DNA from: Thermoanaerobacter sp049701115
GTDB lineage: Bacteria > Bacillota > Thermoanaerobacteria > Thermoanaerobacterales > Thermoanaerobacteraceae
Direction of reading: 5' to 3'
Assembly: GCF_049701115.1 (NCBI RefSeq)
Contig: NZ_JBNATX010000004.1
Coordinates: 1-64,000 of the forward strand
Length of the DNA stretch: 64,000 nucleotides
This document shows, piece by piece, positions 43,402 through 51,669 of the stretch. Positions within the stretch are counted from its first letter, which is position 1; every line of letters starts with the position of its first letter. The notes beneath the pieces were generated by a model. It was not told the origin of the DNA, made no database searches, and worked only from the letters and a program-made list of their open reading frames with translations. The position numbers and the translations under genes are program-made.

Positions 43402-43842
43402 TTATGGTCCTGTTCCCCATCCTTCCATTATATAAGTATTCCCTTCTTTTTTGACCCTAACAAACCAGAATTTCTTTTCCATCCATCCATTTTCCTTAAT
43501 AACTCCATTTCCAGCCATCCAGTCGCTATTTGATATAGAAGGCTTTACAGAAAAAGAAACTGTAAAGTAAATTCCATTAGGGCTCTCTTCTTTTATGTCA
43601 ATGCGGTCAATTCTAAAATCTTTCAGCCTCTCCTCTATTGGAACAGTATTTTCCATATAATGCTTAAAATATTTTTCTAAGAGAGCCCTCACTATTTCTT
43701 CCGATTTAACGTTGCCTTCTACAGTTATAGAGGGCTTATACACTTTTTTCTCTGTAGTATTAGAATTTTTATCACAGGCTGCAAACACCAGAAGGGATAA
43801 AAACATTCCTATTATTAACAAAAAGAAAATTTTTCTTCTCAC
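43402..43842 (-). CDS. Putative lipoprotein of the MoxR/DUF58 operon
   Basis: A 146-residue protein with a lipoprotein signal (LLIIGMFLSLLVFAACDKNS, Cys23). The rest looks like a small beta-rich domain with several Trp residues near the C-terminus (NGWMEKKFWFV). I do not recognise the family with confidence; small nuclear-transport-factor-like lipoproteins of this size are common in Firmicutes. Its start overlaps the stop of the upstream membrane protein by four bases, so it belongs to that operon. Confidence 0.65.
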   Translation of the reverse strand: MRRKIFFLLIIGMFLSLLVFAACDKNSNTTEKKVYKPSITVEGNVKSEEIVRALLEKYFKHYMENTVPIEERLKDFRIDRIDIKEESPNGIYFTVSFSVKPSISNSDWMAGNGVIKENGWMEKKFWFVRVKKEGNTYIMEGWGTGP

Positions 43843-45137
43843 AATTTCATCACCTTTCCAATTTCTTTTATAAATTCCTCCACTTCTTCCCTTTTAGGAT
43901 AGTATTTCCCATACCTTACCTTTTCATAAAGTCGACTTACCCTTTCCATTGGTTCCCTTATATTTTCAAAAGAAGATGTGATTTTGTCACATATGTCTTT
44001 TACAGAATAATTCCCTCTTTCTAAAATCTTCTTTTGATAAAGATGAAGCAAAAGTCTTTTGTAATAGTACCTTACCTTTTCTCTGCTATCAGTGTAAATC
44101 TTTATCCTATCCACTGCCCTTAAAATTTTATTCCTTATTTCCTTAAAACTCCTGACAAAATCTATATCCTTGAGATTTATATCTATCCTCTTTTCTTCAT
44201 CAAAATCCCTTTCCTTCTTTTCTATTTCGATTTTGCCCATTGTCTTTATTATAAAAGCGATAAGCAAAACTATTATAGCAACAGCGATTAAAAATGCCAT
44301 AAAATTTAATAAATTAGAAAGCCATACATAATCTTGAGAAATATCTTCTTTTAAGAAATTTTCTGGGTTTTGACCCTGAGCATAAAAATGTTCCATCGCC
44401 TTTCTAAAAAACTCTTTATCAAAAGGAATTAGCTTAAAAATTTTAGAAAATAGCCAAAACATTCCATAAGCAAGGTACGTAGCTAATAAAACAAATAAAT
44501 TTTCTATTAGCAAATATATTTTATAAATAATATAAGCAACATTTGGCAGAGAAAAAGCAAAAGTAGCAATAAGCATTAATGCAAAACCCATCCATTCATA
44601 GGGAGAAATCTTAGCTTCGATGCCGTGATATTTTAAATTTTTTACTTCAAATAGAAGAAAAATGCTTAAAATAATATACAAAATTGAACACTTTTGGATT
44701 GCAGAAATTAAATGCGGAGGGAGAAAATAAGCAAATAAATTTAGAAAAAACAAGTACAACAAATTTCTATAAAATTTCCCTAGATTTATTATATCTTCAG
44801 CCATTAAGCTTTTTATTTTTACTCCTCTGTACCACAAAAACAAAAACACTATAAAATTTGCCACAAGTTGATAGTAATTTTCACTGATTTTTGCACTCAC
44901 AAAAAAGCTTAGAAAAATACCTAAAGACAGATTAAACAACTTGTAAAACATTAAATTCCGGATTTCCAGTAAATTAACAAAAGCCGTTGCAAAAGAAAGC
45001 ACAAAAAAAGCAATAAAAGGGACTGCTTTCTCTTGAATTAACAGACCATTTAGTACCGTGAAAACTAAAAATACGATTAAACCTTCCAAAATCGTTGCAA
45101 ATATTTTAACAAATTTATCCCTATCCCACCACTTCAA
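43839..45137 (-). CDS. Multi-helix membrane protein of the MoxR/DUF58 operon
   Basis: 432 residues: about nine hydrophobic helices up to residue 300, then a soluble C-terminal domain of about 130 residues rich in Arg, Lys and Tyr (REKVRYYYKRLLLHLYQKK, SRLYEKVRYGKYYPKREEVE) that resembles the DUF4129 domain found after transglutaminase domains. The transglutaminase core itself is missing. MoxR-DUF58-transglutaminase operons are widespread; the function is not established. Overlaps the DUF58 gene by 17 bases. Confidence 0.65.
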   Translation of the reverse strand: MKWWDRDKFVKIFATILEGLIVFLVFTVLNGLLIQEKAVPFIAFFVLSFATAFVNLLEIRNLMFYKLFNLSLGIFLSFFVSAKISENYYQLVANFIVFLFLWYRGVKIKSLMAEDIINLGKFYRNLLYLFFLNLFAYFLPPHLISAIQKCSILYIILSIFLLFEVKNLKYHGIEAKISPYEWMGFALMLIATFAFSLPNVAYIIYKIYLLIENLFVLLATYLAYGMFWLFSKIFKLIPFDKEFFRKAMEHFYAQGQNPENFLKEDISQDYVWLSNLLNFMAFLIAVAIIVLLIAFIIKTMGKIEIEKKERDFDEEKRIDINLKDIDFVRSFKEIRNKILRAVDRIKIYTDSREKVRYYYKRLLLHLYQKKILERGNYSVKDICDKITSSFENIREPMERVSRLYEKVRYGKYYPKREEVEEFIKEIGKVMKL

Positions 45138-46266
45138 TTTCTTTCCCCTCTTCGTTGTAGTAAAAGACTTTCACATTTGAAAAAACTTTTTCAATCCCTT
45201 TCAAATCCATACACAAAATCATTACCTCCCTATCACTAAAAAACTTCCCTGCCAAAGCCAGTAACTCTTCATCGACAAAAGGCGTAACAATCAAAAGGTC
45301 TGTCCCCCATGGAAGGACTTTAGAAATGTATGATATTATATCCTCTTTGGAATATTTTTTTAAAAAGGACATACCTGCAAAAATCTCTAAAAGTCTTGAA
45401 ATCTGCCCCTCTCCTGCTGATGGTTCAATATAGGTATAGTCTCCATCTACAAGACATATTGCATTTGTAGAAAGCCCTACAGGTATTCCCTCTTGTATGA
45501 GATTGACAGACAAAGTAGCAGCAACTTCTATCGCCTTTTCAAATTTCTCTACTTCATCCGTACGCAATATATACCTGTGAAAATCTACGTTAAAAAGAAT
45601 GAGTATTTTCTTATCTGCAGTATAGTCATACTTATTGACTTTAAGTTTTTGGGTCTTTGCTGTTGCCTTCCAATTTATACTTTTAAAACTGTCAGAATTG
45701 GTATAATCCCTAATCCCACTTATTATGACAGGGTCCTCTATTATCCACCTTTTAACAAACAAGTCTCCATAAACAGAATTAGCAATGACTTTAAAATTCT
45801 TTAAATCAATGAGTCTGGGATACACAACAAGTCTTGCAGGCGCCATAAACTCTTTCTCATATTCCTGCGAACCAAATAAATCTGTAGAAAATGCCCTTAT
45901 TCCATCAAAAAGATTGTATATACCCCTTTTTGATGCCACTAATTCAAATTTCCTCGTTATCTTTTGAAAAGGAAACAAGGAATAAACAGTGTAATGCAGG
46001 TATTTCACCTTATCATGCTTTTCTACCAATTGAGACCTCTTCATTTCCAGTTCTACCGGTAACTTCTGTTGCAACTTGAGATAAGTCACCGGAAAAAATT
46101 TTTTGTTGTACACAATCAATTTTAATACCGTCGTATCTCCAGGAAAAACAGTGTTTTTTTCGAATTTTCTTTCAATCATCAAGTTCTTAAATATATTCTC
46201 TTTGTAAAGTTTTGCTTGTAAAACTAATAAAACAGCTACTATGAGTATAAACCAAAGAGCGCTCAT
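45121..46266 (-). CDS. DUF58 domain protein (MoxR partner)
   Basis: 381 residues: an N-terminal membrane anchor (SALWFILIVAVLLVLQAKLY), a beta-rich region, then the DUF58 signature GIRDYTNSDSFKSINWKATAKTQKLKVN, followed by a vWA-like domain (ILILFNVDFHRYILR). DUF58 proteins occur beside MoxR ATPases and are thought to be their clients or assembly partners. Start follows AGGTGG. Confidence 0.85.
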   Translation of the reverse strand: MSALWFILIVAVLLVLQAKLYKENIFKNLMIERKFEKNTVFPGDTTVLKLIVYNKKFFPVTYLKLQQKLPVELEMKRSQLVEKHDKVKYLHYTVYSLFPFQKITRKFELVASKRGIYNLFDGIRAFSTDLFGSQEYEKEFMAPARLVVYPRLIDLKNFKVIANSVYGDLFVKRWIIEDPVIISGIRDYTNSDSFKSINWKATAKTQKLKVNKYDYTADKKILILFNVDFHRYILRTDEVEKFEKAIEVAATLSVNLIQEGIPVGLSTNAICLVDGDYTYIEPSAGEGQISRLLEIFAGMSFLKKYSKEDIISYISKVLPWGTDLLIVTPFVDEELLALAGKFFSDREVMILCMDLKGIEKVFSNVKVFYYNEEGKEIEVVG

Positions 46267-46284
46267 ATTAAAACCACCTGTAAT

Positions 46285-47232
46285 TTATTTTTCAAGAGGC
46301 ACGGGAATTTCTTCTAAAATCTTTTTTACAATATCTTCACCCCTCATATCCTTTAACCTGCCAGCACCCTTTAAGATGATTCTGTGAGACAAAACGAAAG
46401 GCGCTATATATCTCACATCGTCTGGCGTCACAAAGTCACGACCTTTCACATAAGCGTAAGCTTGACTAGATTTATAAAGAAACAGAGTAGCTCTGGGACT
46501 CGCACCCAATTCCACTTCTTCCATGTTGCGCGTTTTTTCCACAATGTTTAATATATACTCCAGCACGTCTTCATCCACATAGACTCCTTTATATTCTTCT
46601 TGCATCTTTAAAATTTCATCTCTTGTGCACACAGGAGCTAGATCTTCTAGAGGATTGCTTTTGTCAAAAACCTCAATTATCTTTCTTTCTTCTTCTCTGC
46701 CTGGATAACCCATCTTTAATTTCATCAAAAACCTGTCTATCTGAGCTTCAGGAAGAGGAAAAGTGCCGTAGCTTTCTATAGGATTTTGAGTAGCTATAAC
46801 AAAAAAAGGGCTATCAAGTTTATATGTTACACCATCTACTGTCACCTGTCTTTCTTCCATGCACTCTAAAAGGCTGGACTGAGTCCTAGGGGTTGCCCTG
46901 TTTATCTCATCCGCCAGCAAAATATTTGTAAAGATAGGGCCTTTTTTAAACTCAAAATCTCCTATCTTCTGATTAAAAACATTTATTCCCGTCAAATCCC
47001 CAGGCAAAAGATCGGGTGTAAACTGCACTCTCTTAAAATCGCAATCTATCGACTTCGCCAAAGCCTTAGCTAAACTGGTCTTTCCCACCCCCGGTACGTC
47101 TTCTAAAAGGACATGACCCGAAGCAATCAAAGCGGTAAGCATGAGGTCTATTACTTCACTCTTCCCTATTATGACTTTCTCTATATTTCTTCTTATCCTT
47201 TCTATAACTTCTGACTGTTCCAATTCCATCAC
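46285..47232 (-). CDS. MoxR-family AAA+ ATPase
   Basis: A 315-residue chaperone-like ATPase with Walker A DVPGVGKT at 45-52, Walker B ILLADEINRATPRTQ, sensor region ATQNPIESYGTFPLPEAQIDRF and a C-terminal lid. It probably remodels or inserts factors into the DUF58 protein next door. Start uncertain: GTG 47232 and ATG 47229 overlap the AAGGTGAT site, so TTG 47223 may be the real initiation codon. Confidence 0.9.
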   Translation of the reverse strand: MMELEQSEVIERIRRNIEKVIIGKSEVIDLMLTALIASGHVLLEDVPGVGKTSLAKALAKSIDCDFKRVQFTPDLLPGDLTGINVFNQKIGDFEFKKGPIFTNILLADEINRATPRTQSSLLECMEERQVTVDGVTYKLDSPFFVIATQNPIESYGTFPLPEAQIDRFLMKLKMGYPGREEERKIIEVFDKSNPLEDLAPVCTRDEILKMQEEYKGVYVDEDVLEYILNIVEKTRNMEEVELGASPRATLFLYKSSQAYAYVKGRDFVTPDDVRYIAPFVLSHRIILKGAGRLKDMRGEDIVKKILEEIPVPLEK

Positions 47233-47257
47233 CTTTTAAAATTTTTTGTCTCTCTCT

Positions 47258-47286
47258 ATTATAGAAAACATTTACTAAAATTTCAA
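47258..47286 (-). promoter_or_regulatory. Promoter of the MoxR operon
   Basis: TTGAAA (47286-47281), 17-base spacer, TATAAT (47263-47258) on the minus strand, close to the MoxR start. Confidence 0.75.
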
Positions 47287-47300
47287 TAAGAATCTAGATA

Positions 47301-47329
47301 TTGACATCGCCTTTTAATCGTAATATAAT
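47301..47329 (+). promoter_or_regulatory. Promoter of the zur-znu operon with a Zur-like half site
   Basis: TTGACA (47301-47306), 17-base spacer, TATAAT (47324-47329): a near-consensus promoter. AATCGTAAT at 47317-47325, which overlaps the -10 region, equals one half of the Bacillus Zur box; the second half is only poorly matched. Autoregulation by Zur is therefore likely but not proven. Confidence 0.7.
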
Positions 47330-47365
47330 CTTAATTAGGAAAACTTTCTTATTTAATAAAAGGTT

Positions 47366-47791
47366 GTGGTTAAAGTGCAGAAAGAGGAAGCTTTAAGAAA
47401 ATTAAAAGCGCATAACTACAAGCTTACGCCTCAGAGAGAATTAATACTTGACATAATGCTTTCCAACCAGGGCTATTTGTCTGTAAAAGATGTATACGAA
47501 AAAGTAAGAAAGGTTTTCCCGCAGGTTAGCATTGACACTGTGTATAGGACTTTGAGCCTTTTAAAGAGCTTGAATATTTTAAATGAGGCGGTAATTGGAA
47601 ATAATATTATGTACGTGGTAAAAAAACATCTCCACAACCACACAATGAGATGTCTAAAATGCGGCAGAGTATTTGAAATGGATATATGTCCCCTTGAGCT
47701 TTTGGTAGACCAAATAAAAGATTTTGAAGTAGTAGACCACAAAATAGAAATCATAGGATACTGCAAAGAATGCAGATCAAATCCTAATTAG
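47366..47791 (+). CDS. zur: Fur-family zinc uptake regulator (Zur-like)
   Basis: A 141-residue winged-helix repressor. The N-terminal DNA-binding domain contains LTPQRELILDIML and VSIDTVYRTLSLL; the C-terminal half has His residues (KKHLHNHTMRC) and the structural zinc cysteines C96, C99, C133 and C136. The pattern, including ICPLELL and the C-terminal GYC..C, is closest to Bacillus Zur among Fur, PerR and Zur. Start GTG 47366 or GTG 47375; neither has a strong site. First gene of an operon with a zinc-type ABC importer. Confidence 0.85.
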   Translation: MVKVQKEEALRKLKAHNYKLTPQRELILDIMLSNQGYLSVKDVYEKVRKVFPQVSIDTVYRTLSLLKSLNILNEAVIGNNIMYVVKKHLHNHTMRCLKCGRVFEMDICPLELLVDQIKDFEVVDHKIEIIGYCKECRSNPN

Positions 47792-47810
47792 AAACGGAGG
47801 CTTGCAAATC

Positions 47811-48689
47811 ATGAAAAAAACAATAGTAATTCTAATTTTGACTGCGATGCTTTTTGCTCTGACTTCTTGCAGCACCGCTGATAACTCCTCCAAACCACTT
47901 GTATACGCTTCTTTCTATCCAATATACGACCTTACCTCAAAAATAGCTGGAGATAAATTAGAGATAAAAACCATAATCCCGCCGGGTGTGGAACCTCACG
48001 ACTGGGAACCCTCTACTAAAGACGTAGCAAATATGACAAAAGCAAAAGTCATTCTTTACTTGGGCTTAGGAATGGACTCCTGGATACAAAAAATTAAAGC
48101 AAACGCACCAAATGTAGATTTTTACGAGGTATCTAAAGGAGTTACTCCCATATTAGAAGGTGGACAGCCAAACCCCCATATATGGCTTTCTCCAAAAGAA
48201 GCTTTAATAATGGCAAAAAATATAAACGATTCTTTGAAACAAAGCTTTCCTCAATATAGCAACTATTTTGATAAAAATTATGAGACATTAAAAAATCAGC
48301 TTGAGAAATTGAATCAAGAGTATTCTCACGACCTTTCAAACACAAAACATAAAACCTTTATAGTATACCACAGTGCTTTTGATTACTTAGCGCGGGATTA
48401 CGGTTTAAAACAAGAAGCACTCGTTGGAATAGATGAAGAAGCAGAAGTAAGCCCTGCAAGGATGGCCAAAGTTATAAACATAATAAAAAATGAAAACATA
48501 AAGTACATCTTCACCGAGCCGCTTTCATCCCCTAAACCCATGCAGACCATAGCCAAAGAAACAAATACAAAAATACTTCCATTAAATCCGATTGAAGGGC
48601 TCACAAAAGTAGAAGAAAAAGAAGGAAAAGATTACTTAAAATTAATGGAAGAAAATTTAGAAAATCTTAAAAAAGCGTTAAATACTTGA
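47811..48689 (+). CDS. znuA: Metal-binding lipoprotein, ZnuA family (copy 1)
   Basis: Cluster A-I solute-binding lipoprotein (292 residues), lipidated at Cys20 (LTSC). Metal ligands His63 (EPHDWEPS), His123 (NPHIWLSP) and His187 (VYHSAFDYLARDYG) are present; the fourth, usually Asp in an LDP motif, is Asn259 (LPLNP). No His-rich loop. Zinc is inferred from the Zur gene beside it; manganese cannot be excluded. Start ATG 47811, ten bases after GGAGG. Confidence 0.88.
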   Translation: MKKTIVILILTAMLFALTSCSTADNSSKPLVYASFYPIYDLTSKIAGDKLEIKTIIPPGVEPHDWEPSTKDVANMTKAKVILYLGLGMDSWIQKIKANAPNVDFYEVSKGVTPILEGGQPNPHIWLSPKEALIMAKNINDSLKQSFPQYSNYFDKNYETLKNQLEKLNQEYSHDLSNTKHKTFIVYHSAFDYLARDYGLKQEALVGIDEEAEVSPARMAKVINIIKNENIKYIFTEPLSSPKPMQTIAKETNTKILPLNPIEGLTKVEEKEGKDYLKLMEENLENLKKALNT

Positions 48690-48708
48690 AAAGGGAGGTC
48701 CAAAATTT

Positions 48709-49590
48709 ATGAAAAAGGTCTTAGCGATTTTAATTGCAATATCGCTTGTACTTGCACTGGTTTCATGTTCTACAAGACAAAGTGAAACTTCTAAACCTTT
48801 AGTGTACGCCTCTTTCTATCCAATATATGACCTTACCTCTAAAATAGCAGGAGATAAACTCGAAGTTAAAAACATAATACCTTTCAATGAAAGCCCTCAT
48901 GGATGGGAACCCAGCGCTAAAGAAATGACAGAAATAGCAAAAGCAAAAGCTGTAATTTACTTAGGAATGACAATGGAAGACCCTTGGATCAACAAAGTAA
49001 AGGAATCAGCTCCAAACACAAAATTTTTTGAGGTGTCAAAAGGAGTTGACCCTATAAGGAAGGGCAACGCAATAAATCCGCATCCATGGCTTTCACCGAA
49101 AGAAGCTTTAATACTTATAAAAAATATAAAGGATGCACTTGTGGAGGTTGATCCAGCTAACAGAAGTTATTATGAAAAGAATTATGAGAATTTGCGAGCA
49201 CAATTGGAAGAACTTGATAAACAGTACAGAGAAGAGCTATCGAAGACAAGATTAAAGACCATAGTGCTTTTCCACAGCGCTTTTGCATATGTGGCAAGGG
49301 ATTATGGACTAAAGCAAGAACCATTGGTGGGAATGAGTGATGAAGCAGAGCCAAGCCCCGCTAGGATAAGTGAACTGGTTGACTTGATCAAAAAAGAAGG
49401 TATAAAATATGTCTTTGTAGAAGGAATGGCTCCTGCAAAACCAATGGAAACTATAGCTAAAGAAAGTGGAGCACAGATAATGAGAATAAGCACAATAGGC
49501 ACTTTGAGCAAGGAAGATATGGAGAGAAAAGCAGACTTCATATCTCTTATGAAGGAAAATCTTGAAAAACTAAAAAAAGCATTGGAGTAG
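48709..49590 (+). CDS. Metal-binding lipoprotein, ZnuA family (copy 2)
   Basis: A tandem paralogue of the preceding gene (293 residues, Cys20 in LVSC), with near-identical stretches such as LVYASFYPIYDLTSKIAGDK. His64, His125 and His189 are retained, but at the position of the fourth ligand it reads RISTIGTL, with no Asp, Asn or Glu. Strong GGGAGG site. The two proteins probably differ in affinity or metal and feed the same permease. Confidence 0.87.
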   Translation: MKKVLAILIAISLVLALVSCSTRQSETSKPLVYASFYPIYDLTSKIAGDKLEVKNIIPFNESPHGWEPSAKEMTEIAKAKAVIYLGMTMEDPWINKVKESAPNTKFFEVSKGVDPIRKGNAINPHPWLSPKEALILIKNIKDALVEVDPANRSYYEKNYENLRAQLEELDKQYREELSKTRLKTIVLFHSAFAYVARDYGLKQEPLVGMSDEAEPSPARISELVDLIKKEGIKYVFVEGMAPAKPMETIAKESGAQIMRISTIGTLSKEDMERKADFISLMKENLEKLKKALE

Positions 49591-49597
49591 ATGAAAA

Positions 49598-50362
49598 ATG
49601 AGTTATATTGAAGTCAAAAATGTCAATTTTTCTTATGATGGAAGACAAGTTCTTAAAAATATCTCTTTAAAAATTGAAAAGGGAGAATTTGTAGGTATTA
49701 TCGGCCCCAACGGATCAGGAAAAAGCACCCTAGTAAAAGTAATGGTAGGTAATCTCGCTCCGTCATCCGGGGAAGTACTTTATGAAGGAGTAAACCTTCA
49801 GAACATAAAAGACAAATCCTTCATAAGTTATCTTCCCCAGCGTTCTTCTTCCTTTAATTCCTCTTTTCCTGCAAGTGTAGAAGAAGTGGTATCAATGGGG
49901 CTTTACGCAAAAAAAGGCCTTTTTAAAAAGCTTTCTAAAGAAGACTGGGAAAAAGTATATGAAGCCTTAAAAGTAGTAGACATGTATGATTTCAGAAAGC
50001 GCTTGATAGGAAGGCTTTCTGGAGGACAGCTTCAAAGGGTGTTTATAGCAAGGTCTATAGTATCAGACCCACAAATACTTTTCCTGGATGAACCCACTAC
50101 AGGAATCGATGCGAAATCCGAAAAAGCCCTCTATGAACTTTTAGAAAGGTTAAATAAAGAAAGAAATTTAACTATAATAATGGTGACTCATGATATAATG
50201 GCAATTACAGATAAAGCCCATAGAATAATATGCATGACTGACGGAAAAATCAATGAGAAGTGCGAAGCCATAGATATAGAAAAACCTGATTTTGCTGCAA
50301 TACTTTATGAATATCCCGTTAAAACTATAAAGCACTATCACAATAACAATGGGAGTGTATAA
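49598..50362 (+). CDS. znuC: Zinc ABC importer ATPase
   Basis: 254 residues with Walker A GPNGSGKST, signature LSGGQLQRVFIARSIV and Walker B ILFLDEPTTGID. It energises ZnuB. Located seven bases after the second lipoprotein gene, three bases before znuB. Confidence 0.92.
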   Translation: MSYIEVKNVNFSYDGRQVLKNISLKIEKGEFVGIIGPNGSGKSTLVKVMVGNLAPSSGEVLYEGVNLQNIKDKSFISYLPQRSSSFNSSFPASVEEVVSMGLYAKKGLFKKLSKEDWEKVYEALKVVDMYDFRKRLIGRLSGGQLQRVFIARSIVSDPQILFLDEPTTGIDAKSEKALYELLERLNKERNLTIIMVTHDIMAITDKAHRIICMTDGKINEKCEAIDIEKPDFAAILYEYPVKTIKHYHNNNGSV

Positions 50363-50364
50363 AA

Positions 50365-51156
50365 ATGTTAGATATTTTTTCTTATGAATTTATGAGAAGA
50401 GCCTTTATAGCAGGAGCTATAATAGCGGTAATAGCACCCCTGGTAGGCAATTTTTTAGTGTTAAGAAGACTTTCCCAAATGGGACATGCTTTGTCCCACG
50501 TAGCCTTAGCAGGAGTAGCAGCAGGAATATTAGCAGGCATTGATCCTACTATAGGGTCAATCGCAATAGTAGTTTTAGCTGCATTTGGAATAGAAGAATT
50601 GAGAAAAACTTATTTTCAATACTCAGAACTTTCAATTGCCATAATAGTATCAGCAGGAATGGCAGTTGCAATAATCCTTTTAAACTTTGCAAGAGGTGGA
50701 GCAGTTAATGTAATGAATTATCTTTTCGGCAGTATTGTTTCTGTCACACGAACAGATGTAATACTTATTTCCACTTTGGGGCTTCTGGTAATCCTAATTG
50801 TGAGTCTTTTCTACAAGGAACTGTTGTACATCACCTTTGACGAAGAAGCAGCAACAATCTCAGGTTTACCTGTCTCAGCTATAAACTTTCTTTTTACAAT
50901 TTTAGTCGCCCTTACCGTAGCACTAGCGATGAGGATAGTGGGTGCACTCTTGGTATCAAGCCTAATGGTTACGCCTTCTGCAGCTAGTCTAAAAATAGCT
51001 CAAAGCTTTAAACAAGCTATATTTTACTCTATTGTCTTCTCCTTTATATCAGTATTTGTCGGAATTATACTCTCTTTTTACTTTGATTTATCACCAGGCG
51101 GAACAATAATACTCATCTCCCTTGCTATAATGGGAATAACATCGTTAAAAAAATAA
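50365..51156 (+). CDS. znuB: Zinc ABC importer permease
   Basis: ABC-3 family permease of 263 residues with seven to eight helices. Contains NFLVLRRLSQMGHALSHVALAGVA and MRIVGALLVSSLMVTPSAAS, which are conserved in ZnuB/MntB proteins. Last gene of the operon, followed at once by a terminator hairpin. Confidence 0.93.
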   Translation: MLDIFSYEFMRRAFIAGAIIAVIAPLVGNFLVLRRLSQMGHALSHVALAGVAAGILAGIDPTIGSIAIVVLAAFGIEELRKTYFQYSELSIAIIVSAGMAVAIILLNFARGGAVNVMNYLFGSIVSVTRTDVILISTLGLLVILIVSLFYKELLYITFDEEAATISGLPVSAINFLFTILVALTVALAMRIVGALLVSSLMVTPSAASLKIAQSFKQAIFYSIVFSFISVFVGIILSFYFDLSPGGTIILISLAIMGITSLKK

Positions 51157-51181
51157 AAGGTGGAGCATAGCGCTCCACTTT
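51157..51181. terminator. Bidirectional terminator between znuB and the VOC gene
   Basis: GTGGAGC (51160-51166) pairs with GCTCCAC (51172-51178), flanked by A-rich and T-rich sides, so it can work in both directions. It abuts both stop codons. Confidence 0.75.
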
Positions 51182-51632
51182 AATAATTTTCTAAAAGTTC
51201 AATCATGACTTTCAATGCTCTTAAAGTATCTATATAAGCGTATCTTCCCCCTTCAAAATCCCCTTTTTGAATTACTTCCATGCCTTTTCTATAAAGTTCT
51301 TCTATTTTTCTGTCCATGTCTTTTACACCGAAAGCTATGTGATGAATTCCCTCCCCATTTTTATCGAGAAACTCTCTCCAAGTGCTCGAATTTTCATCAG
51401 GCTCTATCAATTCCAGTTGTAATGGCCCCAGCTCAAAAAATCCAAGTTTGGCTCTTGCTTTTGTAGGTCTTCCATTAAATTTGGTATGGGCTTTGCTGTA
51501 ATCATCTGTCCAAAACCACTGGGGCTTTTCTACCCCAAAAAATTCTGCGTAATTTTGCAAAGCTTCTTCAATATCCCTCACTACAATACCTATTTGCACT
51601 GTATTCCGCATATCTAGAATATTTTTGCTCAT
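51180..51632 (-). CDS. VOC-family protein (glyoxalase / methylmalonyl-CoA epimerase-like)
   Basis: A 150-residue metal-binding fold protein with two beta-alpha-beta-beta-beta modules: QIGIVVRDIEEALQNYAEFFG and GIHHIAFGVKDMDRKIEEL. Possible metal ligands are the N-terminal Gln, Glu in LQLELIEP, His in IHHIAF and Glu in MIELLE, similar to methylmalonyl-CoA epimerase except that Gln replaces the first His. Start ATG 51632 follows GAGGTGAC; the longer frame would overlap the GH5 gene. Substrate not known. Location after a cellulase gene gives no hint. Confidence 0.7.
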   Translation of the reverse strand: MSKNILDMRNTVQIGIVVRDIEEALQNYAEFFGVEKPQWFWTDDYSKAHTKFNGRPTKARAKLGFFELGPLQLELIEPDENSSTWREFLDKNGEGIHHIAFGVKDMDRKIEELYRKGMEVIQKGDFEGGRYAYIDTLRALKVMIELLENY

Positions 51633-51669
51633 TTTAGTCACCTCTTCAGTTTTATAGTTTTTGATAAAG

